Positions 35,675 through 47,035 of a stretch of DNA of 64,000 bases are shown here, one piece after another; the stretch's first letter is position 1, and every line of letters begins with the position of its first letter. The notes under the pieces are model-generated. The model was not told where the DNA came from. It searched no databases and was given only the letters and a program-made list of their open reading frames with translations. This stretch comes from Sphagnum compactum (taxonomy: Eukaryota > Bryophyta > Sphagnopsida > Sphagnales), in contig OZ234499.1 of NCBI GenBank assembly GCA_965153455.1, positions 9,296,271 through 9,360,270 on the forward strand, given 5' to 3'. A program made the translations under genes and the position numbers.

Positions 35675-35770
35675 GTGGCGATCATCATCGATCGACAGGA
35701 AAGATATAGCTAAATCTGGCTATAAACCAAATTATGAAGTACAGATCTTTTAATTATCCTTCCATATTTT
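35675..35770 (+). repeat. Dispersed repeat, family 4, copy 2
   Basis: Homologous to 21178-21268 in the same orientation (GTGGCGATCATC, AAATCTGGCTATAAAC, GAAGTACAGATCTT). It lies about 620 bp upstream of the subtilase start codon. Confidence 0.65.
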
Positions 35771-36387
35771 GGCTAACATTGCTGAAAAACCAAGCATAGA
35801 AATCTGACGATTTTTAACTCTTTTTTCTCATTTCTGGCGATTGGAAACATTTTCAAAATTTCTGGATTTTCGAATTTTAAATTTCTTTTTTTGGTGAAAT
35901 TTCTCCAATTAAAAAAAGAGGAAAAAAAAAGAGGCTGCTTGTGGCACAGTACTAATGTGGGGTCACGTTCTCACTCGAGTCTACAATTTCTTTGTAGTAA
36001 CTATGTGGCCACAAAAACATGCTTCCTGCAGGCAGCCTCTTCCCCACGCATCACCCGAGCAGCAGCAACAGTTGGCATTAAAGCTGCTGCATTAGAACTC
36101 TGCTAGATTCTTCTCATCAGTTTGATGTAGCGCGCGCTAGTCTTGCTGTGGCCACAATTCTTCTGTTGCTCATTGTTTCTTGGCAGTTGATCAATGTTCT
36201 TGAAGAGCATTGTAGCTCGATTTGTTTTTTAGTACCGGGCATGAGATAATGTGTGAGAGAGATTTTCTGTTGGTAGTAGTTTTTTTGTTGTTGTTGTTGA
36301 TCAGGAATAAGTAGGTCTCAAGACTACTACCAAAGTTGAGGGCTAAATTATTAGGCGGCGAAGAGAAATTTTGTGTGTAAGAGAGAG
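35771..36387 (+). promoter_or_regulatory. Probable promoter and 5' leader of the subtilase
   Basis: No gene lies here. The last 130 bp contain a GTT/TTG microsatellite (about 36280-36298) and a GA-rich stretch just before the ATG. No TATA box or transcription start can be assigned with confidence. Confidence 0.35.
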
Positions 36388-38880
36388 ATGGGTATGAGGA
36401 GTACAAGGATTGTTGGGATGCGACAGTTGAGTAATTTCATGTTTGCGGTTTTTGTTTCTGTTCTTGCTCTAGGATTAGTAGTAGTAGTAGCGCTGGGTGC
36501 GCCTGCGTCGATGGTTTCCGAATTTGTAGGTGATCGCAGCATTGGAGCTGCTGGTAGGACATACATTGTGCAGATGGCGGCGGGCTCTCCTGGATCCGCT
36601 GTGTTCACGACGAAATTTGAGTGGTATTCCTCTGTGTTGCAGTCCGTGAGGACGGCGGTAGTGGGAGTGGAAGCAGCTGTGGGGAAGTCTGGAGCTGCTG
36701 CACCGTCGTTTGGGCCTCTTCATGTTTATGAGACTGTGTTTCATGGATTCTCTGCGGTGCTTACAGAGGAGGAAGTTTTGCGGCTGGAGGACATGCCTGG
36801 AGTGGTGGGTGTGTACCCTGACAGCTTCAAGCAGCTGCACACCACCAGGACCCCCGAGTTTCTTGGCTTGAACTACTCGCAGGGGCTGTGGCCTGAGAGC
36901 CATCTCGGTGTGGATGTGATAATTGGAGTTATGGACTCGGGAGTTTGGCCGGAGAGCAACAGCTTCAGCGACCATCGTATGCCTCCGGTGCCGGCTCGTT
37001 GGAAGGGAGCTTGTGAGGTAGGTCAGGACTTCAACGTCTCTATGTGCAATAGGAAGCTCATCGGTGCTCGCTCTTTCTACAAAGGGTATGAAGCTATGGC
37101 AGGAGCGATCAATGAGAGCTTGGAGTACAAGTCTCCCAGGGATTCAGACGGTCATGGAACTCACACTACCTCCACCGCTGCTGGTCGATTTGTTTATAGA
37201 GCTTCACTCTACGGCTACGCAGAAGGAACTGCCAAAGGGACAGCTCCTTTGGCACGGGTTGCGGTTTACAAAGTGTGTTGGGCGCAAGGATGCGTCGACT
37301 CTGACATTCTCGCTGCTTTCGATCAGGCTGTTGCGGATGGAGTCGACATACTGTCACTCTCTCTGGGCGGCCAAGTCTCTCCATACTATCTAGACAGCAT
37401 CGCAATTGGAACCTTCGGCGCTGCCAAGAGGGGAGTGTTCACCTCGGCTTCTGCAGGAAACTCCGGACCTATGCCAATGTCAGCTGCAAACATCGCTCCA
37501 TGGATCACCACAGTTGGCGCTGGCACAATAGACAGAGACTTCCCTGCAAATGTCATACTTGGGGATGGCACTGTTATTCGTGGTGTGTCCTTGTACAGCG
37601 GCCAAGGCTTAGGCATCGCCAAGCTCTCCCTGGTTGCTTCCTCGCATGCAGCTCTTATCAAGAGCGCCAATGGCACAGCCGTCGCCGGTCTATGCATGGC
37701 TGGGTCGCTGGATCCGAATCTAGTCGCAGGAAAACTGGTTCTCTGTGAACGAGGAAACAATCCTAGAGTAGCGAAAGGTTTGGCGGTGCTGGAAGCAGGT
37801 GGCGTGGGCATGATTCTTGCCAACGCCGCGACGGATGGAGAAGGATTGATTGCAGATAGCCATTTGCTACCAGCGACTGCGGTAGGATATCAAGGAGGGA
37901 ATGCGATCCGTCTCTACATCCGATCAAGTCCTAATCCCGTAGCCATGATTCAATTCCAAGGAACGCAACTGAATATCAAGCCTGCTCCGGTAGTCGCGTC
38001 GTTCTCTTCCCGAGGACCCAATTCGCAAACTCCTGAGATTCTGAAACCTGACCTCCTTGCACCCGGTGTCAACATCCTTGCTGCTTGGACTGGCGCTAGT
38101 GGCCCAACAGGGTTGCCCTTCGACCAAAGACGCGTGAAGTTCAACATCATCTCAGGAACTTCCATGTCATGTCCGCATGTCAGTGGAATTGCAGCTTTGT
38201 TGAAAGGAGCTCACCCCGATTGGAGCCCAGCTGCCATCAAATCTGCTCTCATGACCAGTGCAACTGTTCTGGACAACAGCAATGGTGTACTGTTGGATGA
38301 AGCAACTGATCACCTCTCATCTCCCTTTGATTTCGGAGCTGGAGCTGTGCAACCCGAGAGGGCAATGGACCCGGGTCTTGTTTACGACCTTCTACCTCAA
38401 GATTATGTCAACTTTCTTTGTGCATTGAATTATTCCACAACTGAAGTCCAAGTGATTGATCATGCAGCTCCAATGTGCCCATCCCCGGCAGTTTCACCAA
38501 ATGATTTGAATTACCCATCTTTTTCAGCCATTCTCAATCAACCAGCCAGTGCTCCTCAGTCACCATCTTCTTCTTCTTCTTCTTCACGACTGATGGTTGC
38601 CACATTTTCCAGGACGCTCACCAATGTAGGCTCAGTGGCAAATGCTGTGTACAGGAGCCAGGTAGTTGCACCTCCTGGAGTGATTCTCACTGTAAAACCT
38701 GCAATGCTTGTCTTCTCTACACTAGGTGAAAAACACATGTTTAAGCTAATTGTTGAGGTTGCTCCAGCTAATTACCTTCTTCCAGGTGAAGCAGAAACCA
38801 TGTTTGGTTTTTTAACATGGACTGATGGGACCCATGTAGTGCAAAGTCCCATTGCCATAACTAGGCAGGTAGAATTTTAG
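36388..38880 (+). CDS. Subtilisin-like serine protease (plant SBT family), intronless
   Basis: A secreted plant subtilase (MEROPS S8A) that would cleave proteins in the cell wall or apoplast. The 830 aa begin with a signal-anchor-like hydrophobic stretch (about residues 16-42). The I9 propeptide starts at TYIVQMA and ends near HTTRTPEFLGL. The catalytic domain follows: Asp183 in VMDSGVWPES, His256 in DGHGTHT, oxyanion Asn358 in AGNSGP and nucleophile Ser592 in GTSMSCPHVSG. A protease-associated domain is inserted at about 405-535. The C-terminal fibronectin III-like domain starts around DLNYPSF. Family members are usually 740-790 aa; the excess comes from a longer N-terminus and a Ser-rich loop (about 723-733). 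Group-1 SBT genes are commonly intronless, as here. The ATG at 36388 is preferred; a second ATG follows at 36394. Confidence 0.96.
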   Translation: MGMRSTRIVGMRQLSNFMFAVFVSVLALGLVVVVALGAPASMVSEFVGDRSIGAAGRTYIVQMAAGSPGSAVFTTKFEWYSSVLQSVRTAVVGVEAAVGKSGAAAPSFGPLHVYETVFHGFSAVLTEEEVLRLEDMPGVVGVYPDSFKQLHTTRTPEFLGLNYSQGLWPESHLGVDVIIGVMDSGVWPESNSFSDHRMPPVPARWKGACEVGQDFNVSMCNRKLIGARSFYKGYEAMAGAINESLEYKSPRDSDGHGTHTTSTAAGRFVYRASLYGYAEGTAKGTAPLARVAVYKVCWAQGCVDSDILAAFDQAVADGVDILSLSLGGQVSPYYLDSIAIGTFGAAKRGVFTSASAGNSGPMPMSAANIAPWITTVGAGTIDRDFPANVILGDGTVIRGVSLYSGQGLGIAKLSLVASSHAALIKSANGTAVAGLCMAGSLDPNLVAGKLVLCERGNNPRVAKGLAVLEAGGVGMILANAATDGEGLIADSHLLPATAVGYQGGNAIRLYIRSSPNPVAMIQFQGTQLNIKPAPVVASFSSRGPNSQTPEILKPDLLAPGVNILAAWTGASGPTGLPFDQRRVKFNIISGTSMSCPHVSGIAALLKGAHPDWSPAAIKSALMTSATVLDNSNGVLLDEATDHLSSPFDFGAGAVQPERAMDPGLVYDLLPQDYVNFLCALNYSTTEVQVIDHAAPMCPSPAVSPNDLNYPSFSAILNQPASAPQSPSSSSSSSRLMVATFSRTLTNVGSVANAVYRSQVVAPPGVILTVKPAMLVFSTLGEKHMFKLIVEVAPANYLLPGEAETMFGFLTWTDGTHVVQSPIAITRQVEF

Positions 38881-40430
38881 AGTTTTTAGCAGTTGGTCAG
38901 CGGCCTTCTTCTGCTGCTGGTAGCTATTTCATTCTATTGTGGTGATTTGCAGTCTGGCATCACCACAGAGGCTGGTGGCATTCACAGTTTGAACAAATCT
39001 GGATGGGGAGAAGGTAGATCCTACAATTGGGCCTCAAAATTGCACTGTGTTTTTGTTGGGGTGATCATCCTTCAGTTTTACACATAGTGTTTTTTGTGAT
39101 CTGCTCTCTTGTGGTTCTTGTGCATTCTTTTGTACCATATTTCAGACCATACCAATCCAACAAGGTAACTTAACAACTAGTGTTGGAAGATTGTGGTTAT
39201 GTGGGGTGTTGAAGAGCATAAACCACACTTCCAATTGTCACTGAGACCGTTATAGTGCTTGTTCTTCCAGGAGATGATTTCTTGCAACAGGATGTGTATA
39301 GATCATTCTCCTAGTTTCCCAAATTCCTCACCAAATTCTGACTATTATATGCACTTGTGATACTTCACTTTTCCCTTTGGATTAGATGGATGTAGTGCAA
39401 GACCTTGGTCAGATTCAGAAGTATAGTATAAGGGTAGGGTACTTGTTTTCAGCTGCCTACTCATGAGGGTAGCAGCCTGAGTGACAGGCTCTGAATAACA
39501 AGGGAGAAATGAGGGCCCCCACCCTTATCTGGCACAAAAGCTTGCCCTAGTTTTCAAAGGATGGAAGAGTTCTTCCTTGAATAAGATCCCTAAATATCAT
39601 TGCTGACTTCTTTGAGCCTGACAATGGTTGTCAAACGTGAACGACAAAGAATAGGAAAGGTTTTTGTGGTTGGGGAAACTGACAATTAAATGACATTTTG
39701 TGTTAAGCTTATCTTGTACCAGTTGTATATCTTGTAGCTTGATTTTGTTTACGCCAAACATAGTTTTTCTTTGGTGTGTAGCTTGATTGAAGGGAAGATT
39801 GTTCAAAGACTTGGAAGTGGGTATGAAAACCTCTATGGGTAGCAATCACACCAGGTTTGTAATTTGCAACTTTTGTGGTTGTCATCTTTTGAGAAACCAA
39901 AATCTGCATTGTCAGCCCTGGAGAGTGTGTAATTCAGTATTGTGCTTGTGAAATAGTTTTCTCTGTGTGCCCCCTACGGTTTTACTTTTTTCTTCTCTGG
40001 GGCTCCAACCATGCGATTCCTATTTCCTTCTATGTGCAATCCATCACCTCCAAGCAGCTCAATAGCAGCACATTTGTGCACTCCCTGTGGCTTCCCACCA
40101 AGTATGAAACACTTCACAGAAGCTTGAACTTAGTTTTTTCAGTTCCGATTTAATTTGCTTTGTGGGTAAAATGAATTTCTATTTGCTAGATCCTCTCACG
40201 AATGAACTGGTTACACTTTGCTGGCAGCAAGTTGCAACCTTAAATCTCAAGCCTATTTAATTAACCTGTCCATTATGAAGAGTACTGCCAACTTTTCTTT
40301 TTCTTTTGGGCACAAGTGAACAACTTCATTGCGAATAAATTGTCAACAAAATTTGGTCGATATTTTGTTTGAGCAATATTTATCAGTATACTTGTTTTAT
40401 AGGGTAAGCAGTCCCATTACCAAACACAGG
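38881..40430. other. Subtilase 3' flank and intergenic DNA
   Basis: The first few hundred bases are probably 3' UTR. Beyond that no coding frame, RNA gene or repeat boundary is convincing. GTACCAAACAC-type inverted motifs near 40420 and 40650 might be ends of a small element. Confidence 0.4.
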
Positions 40431-40718
40431 CTTATCACCAAATGGCCCCATGGCACAAACTGTAGCTGGTAAATGGGTGCTGACTCCCCTTTGAGTGTTC
40501 AAGACGATGCTCATAACCAAACAGTTGATTTGAAAAGAATGTGTTTGGTTTAGGGAAAGCTTTCAAACAGAACTTTGCATTTGTGTTTGTTAATGAGTGT
40601 GAAAGGGTATCACCAAAAGAGAATTCAAGAGGGTTTATGTGCAATGGTGTTTGGTACTGTGGTATGAAGTATATTAGTTCATTGAGTACAAGGGATCATA
40701 AAAAGAAGGCACATATTA

Positions 40719-40868
40719 AGTTACAACTCAGAGTGTTTAGGTATGGGTCTAATTTTGATCCAAATTCGAAAAAAAATTACCCCACAAGAGTTGAGTTACA
40801 ACTTTGAGTGTTTAGGTATGGGTCTAATTTTGGTTCAAATTTGAAAAAAAATTACCCCACAAGAGCAC
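40719..40868. repeat. 75-bp tandem duplication
   Basis: Two adjacent copies, at 40719-40793 and 40794-40868. Each starts AGTTACAACT and contains GTGTTTAGGTATGGGTCTAA and AAAAATTACCCCACAAGAG. Only a few bases differ, so the duplication is fairly recent. Confidence 0.9.
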
Positions 40869-41059
40869 TGCGATGTTTGACCATGGGGTAAATTTGTACA
40901 ATTTCAACATTGACTTCAAAAAGATAGTTTGGTGGTGGGGGTCATTTGACTCGGGATTGAGAGACACACCAATCACACAAAGCAACACAATGTTTGGTTA
41001 TGGGGTTTAGTTTGGCCTTTAAAGGGCATGGAGGTGATCATTAATGGCTAGAACACTCT

Positions 41060-41890
41060 AATAGGAATGCAATGAAAAAGAACGACAATGCAATTAAACA
41101 ACCTCAACACACTAGGATTTTTGGATCTTGCAAATAAAGAGTTTAATTACAAAGGCATAAAAGGATCAAGTTGGGCACTTCACATTCCTGTTAAAACATC
41201 CAAAACAATGAAAGGTCATGAAGATACTAACTATCAAAAGAACGATTATAATCTTAAATTGACTTTTCAAGTATGTCATCCTTACCAACTTGTGTAGAAG
41301 AAGGTTTCAAAACATTTTTAAAAATCTTGTATTCTGCATATGAAATGAAATCATACACACCAACAACTCTACAACCAAGTTTGAATGTCAAGCAAGTAGT
41401 AAAAATAAGGCAAGACTTAAAGTTGGAGAAGTTTGTAGTAAAAGCAAAGTATGTAGAAGAACTAGAATCAAGTCAAAAGCTCGACCTAATGTTCCATGAA
41501 ATAAAAATAAATATAGAACATGTAGATGTGCCAAGATCAAGTCAAAAACTACAATTAGGATTGCAAGATTACAAAAATCAAATATGAAACAAGAAGAAGA
41601 GGAAGGGTCAAGTTTAAAATTAGACCTAGAAGTACAACAAAAGGGAAATGAAATGGGGATTAAACCTATAAACAAGATTTACAATGAAAAATTCAAGCAA
41701 TTCGTGTATTATTGTTGGATCCAACATTCTTTAGTGCCCAATTCTACACCTCCTTGGCCAAAAAAAACAAGACATCAAATAATTCGTTTGAATTGTTACT
41801 TCAATTTTATACCTATAGCTTGCACAGACACGAGATTTCAATTTCATTTGGGGAGACCCTATAAACTTCTACACTTTAATATGTTCTAAT
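41060..41890 (+). other. Unrecognised plus-strand frames
   Basis: Frames at 41088-41297, 41273-41587 and 41584-41889 follow one another on the same strand, rich in Lys, Glu and Gln. They could be remains of one frameshifted protein, perhaps from a transposable element. I recognise no domain and do not claim a gene. Confidence 0.25.
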
Positions 41891-42469
41891 CTAACACTAG
41901 AAGATTATGCATAGCAAGCATATCCTAACCTTGTTGATTTTTTAATTCGTGGGATCCATACAAGAAAGAAAAAGGCATCCCACTAGTTGGGTCATGACAC
42001 AACACCCACTTGTTGGAGGCTTTGGCTTAGGCCAAAGGTTAAATAGTGTTCATGGATCTAAATGTCCTTCACAAACAATGTTTAGGCATGTTAAAGTAAC
42101 AGGCATTGGAAAAAGAAAATGTCCCACCTCAACTTACATCAAGACCAAACTACAAAAGACCATGAGTTAATAGCATTGCAACAACAAACAACATAGGAAA
42201 ATGGACAAATTAAGCCTTGGAGGAAGCCGTGGATGTAATTGAGAGAAGTAATATTTATTAAGGGCAACAAGCAAGTCATAGAACATATGAATGACCTCCT
42301 TTTCAAACTATTTATCTAGGAAAACTAGATCATAAAAACATGTGCTAACAAAGGTTTTAACAAATAAAAAAATTTAGCAATAGTGGCATGAATCTTGGTT
42401 ATGCAAAAATGTGGTTTGTAAATTATTTTACAACAAATAAAATTGAATGTTGTTGAGTTTACACAAACT

Positions 42470-43090
42470 TGAAATGACGCATTCCCAAACTCCTTGATAG
42501 ACTCAACTATGAGTCGAAAGGTGAAAACAACGGAAGAAGAAGGAATTGGGGTACACTCCCTAGCTTGTAACACTTCGGGGGTAAGAAGGGCATGCTAGAG
42601 CTCTAGGATGGGGACTAGGGTGAATGACAAGTGGGTCAATTATTCACACGGACCTGCATAAACCAAACAACAAGTTGGTTAATGCATAGTTGGAACACTT
42701 TTGGTGCATGGACGAACCATGGGCATACACGGACTCACAAGACTCACCACGGCCCGGATTTGGGGGAAGCCACCACCTTCCCCATTTTAGTATTATTTGT
42801 GCCTGACCACGGGGGTTGCACCCAAATGTCATTTTGTCCGGGGGATTCCTAAGTTAAGAGTCCCAAAATTCTCGAAATTGGGACTCTCGTGACTTTGGGG
42901 GCCCATAACTTTTCGTGACTACCTCCAATCGAAGTGAAGTCCAAAGCAAAGTTGTAGCCCTTGTTGAGAGCTTTGCAACGATATGTGGCACAACACCTGA
43001 AAGTAAATAAATCAGGGCGATTATTGACTTTTAATGGTCAGGAGTCAAATTGACACTTTGACTCCCGGCCCTTCTTTTGGTCGTAACTTG
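42470..43090 (+). repeat. Long dispersed repeat, family 5, copy 1
   Basis: Over about 600 bp this matches 63418-64000 in direct orientation, with blocks such as CACCACGGCCCGGA, GAAGCCACCACCTTCCCC, CACCCAAATGTCATTTTGTC and AAATTGGGACTC. It is GC-richer than its surroundings. The style, including a GTAGCCCT then GAGAGCTTT block, resembles untranslated or LTR sequence of plant retrotransposons, but no LTR ends were found. The short ORFs at 42631-42852 and 63623-63847 are the same frame in both copies and are probably incidental. Confidence 0.7.
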
Positions 43091-43550
43091 TGTTTTAAGT
43101 ACTCAAATGGGACGTGCGAGCTTATTTTAGACATCTATGTTTTAAATATTTTCGATGGTATAAGGAACTTTTCAATCCAATGAGTTTTGACCATTGAAAT
43201 TTCTTTATGAAGATTCGAAAACCCATCAGGACTCCAACTCCCAAAGTGGGAGCTCACTTGGGAGTGTGTAGGTTCATTCCCTCACATTCTCCTACATTCC
43301 CGAGAACATGAAATGTGACTCCCAGGTTTCATTTTCGGCCCGCACCTTTGCAAGCCTTGCCTTAGTCGCAAGCCCAAGGCTAGGGCCGCGACATGAAACC
43401 TACCCCATTTTGTAGTGGTGTATTAAAAAATAGTTGGTGGTATTGGTTCAAAACCAAACATCCAAATTTCAACATCAAACAAATAAAGGTTTTGGAAATT
43501 TTTAAAGCACAAAAGTTGATTATAAACAACTACAAAACATTTTACCATAG
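43091..43550. other. Non-coding DNA between repeat 5 and the pogo relic
   Basis: Possibly the continuation of repeat family 5; the window ends before the second copy could show this. It contains TTTTGTAGTGGTG at about 43412. No gene. Confidence 0.4.
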
Positions 43551-44370
43551 TTGTGTGCTCTCAAAATAGTTATAGTGCAAATCATGTATGGAACTCAATC
43601 ATCCAAGCAAACATGCATCCAAGCAAATAAAAAATCAAGAATTCAAGTTTTGGCCAAGAATGGTTCAAACTACATTTACATTGTTCCCAAATCTTGGGAA
43701 TGGTTGATTGTGAACTATGTAATGAATGGAATAAGCGAAGTTCTACTAAGTTTTTACATCTTCAAAGGTGAAAGATTAAGAAATGACTTTGTCAAATTCT
43801 ACATGGTAATACAAAAAAAAAACATGGATGACATGTTTTTTATTTCAAAAATTATTTTCTTTCTTCAAACAGTTTATTCTAGGTGGGATCTTTATAACTA
43901 TTCATCATTTATTAATTATAGATAAGCATGGATCCCATTTTACCTTTTAATCAATACAATATGCATAAGACATTAGTCTAAATATGTTCACCTTGCCTTC
44001 TGACAACTCACATGCACTACAACCCTTAAATGTAACTTGTTTTAAACCATTCAAGATAGCGTTTAAAAAAAATTAGACAATGTTACTTTGGTTGCATGGG
44101 TGGAGAAGGCCTTGGACTAGTCACTTACAAATCAAAATATGAAATCTGGATTTAGTATTTGTGGAATAAGGTCTCTAAACCCTAAGACAATGGAACATAA
44201 GATTAGCCTTTCAAACATATACATAACACTAACAAGAAGTGACAATGAAGAAGTTGAGGAGGACTATAGTTCAGATGAAAAAACTTAAAGAAATCAACAA
44301 TGGGAAGAACAACATGCTATAATAAAATTATTAAATATAGTTGAAACTATTCAAGAAATAGAAAGGTCTA
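43551..44370 (+). pseudogene. pogo/Tigger-type DDE transposase, broken
   Basis: Plus-strand remnants of a Tc1/mariner-superfamily transposase with the DDE_1 domain, in three frames. 43551-43925 has RIQVLAKNGSNYIY, a stretch ending SFYIFKGERLR and KKNMDDMF. From 43921 another frame reads DKHGSH, keeping the second catalytic Asp, then LPSDNSHALQPL and VTCFKPFKIAFKK. From 44097 the first frame resumes with WVEKALD, NMKSGF and LNPKTMEHK, then an acidic tail. The third catalytic Asp (expected in LDV) is Asn, encoded at 44029-44031. Several stops interrupt. The N-terminal DNA-binding part and the first Asp were not found, and no terminal repeats were identified. Confidence 0.8.
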
Positions 44371-44489
44371 CATGAGTCAAGAGTGGGGTAATCATGAAAG
44401 AAACCTTCAAAGATTAAAAAACATTATCAGCTTCAACTCCTCAATAAAAAGGTTGATCCTTATGAATTAAATAAGTAAGAGGGGCCACT

Positions 44490-45790
44490 ATAGATCAAGA
44501 ATATTGAGCAATGAAACGTTAATCAAAGTTGGCAAATTCAAAAAAACATTGGACATTTTGAACAGAAACTATAGTAGCCCAGTTGACAATGGTTTGAACT
44601 TTATGAAGATCCATGCGAATGCCATCTCAAGAGATGACATAACCTAAGAATTCCACTTCAAATTAATGAAATTCACACTTCTCCAATTTGGCATAAAGTC
44701 CAACTTCTTGAAGCTTCTCCAAAACAAAACGCACATGGCGTTCATGGTCTTCCATGTTTTTCAAGAAAATGATGATGCCATCAAAGTAATAAATCATGAA
44801 ATCATCCAAATATTCATGAAAAACATTGTTCATTAGATGTTGAAAGACATTAGGCACATTGGTAAGGCCAAATGGCATCATAACATATTCAAATGGCCAT
44901 AAGAGGTTTTAAACATCATCTTCCATTCATCATTTTCTTAAATGCACTCCAAGTTGTATCTTCCGCATAAATCAATTTTGGTGTACACCTTGGCATGATT
45001 TAGTTGGTCCAACAATCCTAAGATTAGGGGTAAAGAATATTGATTCTTGAAGGTAAAGGGTATCGATTTAGTTCAAGATAATTAACACACATTCATAAAG
45101 AACCATCTTTCTTTTTTACAAAGGGGATAAGGGCACTAGTTGCAAATTTGGAATGTTAAATGAACCCCTTCTCAAGATTTTTGTTGATGTATTCACAAAA
45201 ATATGCAAGTTAGTCTTGTGACAAATTGTAAATGGGTCTGAATGGAGGTTCTATTTTTTCCTCAATATCAATGGTGTATTCGTATGGTCAATGTTTGGGC
45301 AAGGTGTCTACATTTTTTTTCTCAAACACATCTTTGAATTTTTGGTATTTGGAAGGAATCTCATGTGGACATGGCTCAACATCTAATGAAGGAAGAATGT
45401 AAAATAAAAATGCATTTGCTTTGTTGAAAACTTGCATGGAAGGTTTTATTCCAACAAACAAAAGCTCAGGGCACCTGGGCCTTTTTGTACTATCAAAATT
45501 TTCTTTATGTTTCAAATTTTGCATGTATTCATCCTCATGTTTGTTTTTAGTTACATGACATACTTCATTTTGATTTTTACCATGCATGTTTCTAAGGAAG
45601 GTTCCACACTCTAAGGCTTCATGGTGTGGTGTTTCAAGATGAAAAATCCTCATATATCAATCTATTCCTAGATCATGTAGAGCTACAAGCCAAGACAATC
45701 CAATGATGACAAGATTTTTTAGAGATGAAATGACACTGAAAATAACCTTGTTAATGTAAGAACCAATGGTAACACAATATGAAAAAAACG
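44490..45790 (-). pseudogene. Ty3/gypsy pol remnant (reverse transcriptase)
   Basis: Minus strand. 45288-45653 ends with PSKYQKFKDVFEKKNVDTLPKH, the usual entry to gypsy RT. The following region in other frames has ATSALIPFVKKKDGSL-like blocks. 44663-44881 has MMPFGLTNVPNVFQHLMN, KNMEDHERHVRFVLEKLQ and GLYAKLEKCEF. Near 44500-44600 the RNase H entry GYVISRDGI and the VQCFFEFANF block follow. The active-site motif reads YFDG at 44777-44788, where YxDD is needed, so the enzyme would be inactive even without the stops. Neither LTR nor integrase was located. Confidence 0.85.
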
Positions 45791-46734
45791 TGATTTTTCT
45801 AGATATCCAACTTGACTAAAATGTCCACATTGACCAAAGGGGTGGTCATTTTGATTAAAGGCCTAGGGCATGAAAGACACAAGTTACTTTTGATTAAAAA
45901 ATTTGATTAAAATGACATTTTTGACCATGCAACAAACCAAACATTTGGTCAAAAAGGCCAAAAAATCCATCAAGTTTATTAATGCTTAGTCAAATTGACC
46001 ATACTAAATGGCCATTATGATTTACAATTAATCAAATTAGTCATTCTGATTTGACATTTAATCAAATAAACCATACTAATTGACTACCTAACCTATAAGT
46101 TTATTTTGCCTAAGGTACATACCAAACGTAAATTCATAGGTAGTCGGCCTTAGGTTAGGCATATTACACTTAGTAGTTATAAAGGTATTTATAAAGTTTA
46201 ATAGGTTACCTACATGCTACCTTTAAGCACATGTAGGTACTTAAATTTTGCACATTAATTAGTTCATGGGTGTAGTTATGTTAATAAAAGCCAAAAGCAA
46301 GTGTAACCACTGCTTAATTTGTGTTTTCTACACTAATTTTTTTAAAAAATAATTTTAACTAAAAAATAAGTTAAAATTTTTGCACAAAAAAACACAAGGC
46401 ATTTTGCTATTTGCGGATGATGGAGAAAGGAGGTGCAAGGTGCAAGAAAACAAAACCTAATCCCCAAATGCCTAAGCCTTTAAAAACCTACTAATATCCG
46501 AAACTAAGTGGTGGGAAAAAATGCCCATCAAGGGTTGGGTTTCAAAAAGTATTCATTAGGACTTGTTTTTACATTATGGATTTTGGTTTGGATATGCCAT
46601 AAACATGGGTTTAATGGTTTGGGTATTTGATTGGGTATTTAGAAAGGTTATGATTTTCAAGTGTCACGGATGCCAATGCCATGGAGTTCATTCATTTGGA
46701 TGGTCATCCATGACTTGTAATGAACTTGTATTTC
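45791..46734. other. AT-rich intergenic DNA
   Basis: Contains many loosely repeated phrases around GATTAAAATGACC and AATCAAAT (45800-46090), perhaps an old minisatellite. No gene. Confidence 0.4.
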
Positions 46735-47035
46735 ACTTTTAATTTAATTTTAGTTCATTCTTAGTTAACTTTCAGTTAAGTTTTAGTTCATTTCCACTTG
46801 ACTCATAGTTCACTTCCAAATGACTCTTAATTCATCTTTAGTTAACTTTTATTTCACTTCTAGTTAAGTCCAAGTTAATTCCCAGTTAATTTTTTGTTAA
46901 CTTTCAGTTGAATCTTAGTTAATTTTTAATTAAGTCCTAGTTAAGTCTAATTAAGTCCTAGTTAACTTTAATTAACTCTAATTAACTCCTAGTCAACTTT
47001 TAGTCAAGTCTTGGGTATATAACTTTCAGTTAAGT
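46735..47035. repeat. Degenerate short tandem repeat of TTAGTTAACTT
   Basis: About 300 bp consist of variants of a 10-13-bp motif, TCTTAGTTAACTT or TCCTAGTTAAGTC, in head-to-tail order. Non-coding. Confidence 0.8.

Noticed and set aside
36373-36387. Upstream start for the subtilase at 36373
   Set aside because: That codon is GTG; the first ATG in frame is 36388.
36475-36975. 166-codon minus-strand ORF, and 37386-37823
   Set aside because: Antisense shadows of the GC-richer subtilase coding region.
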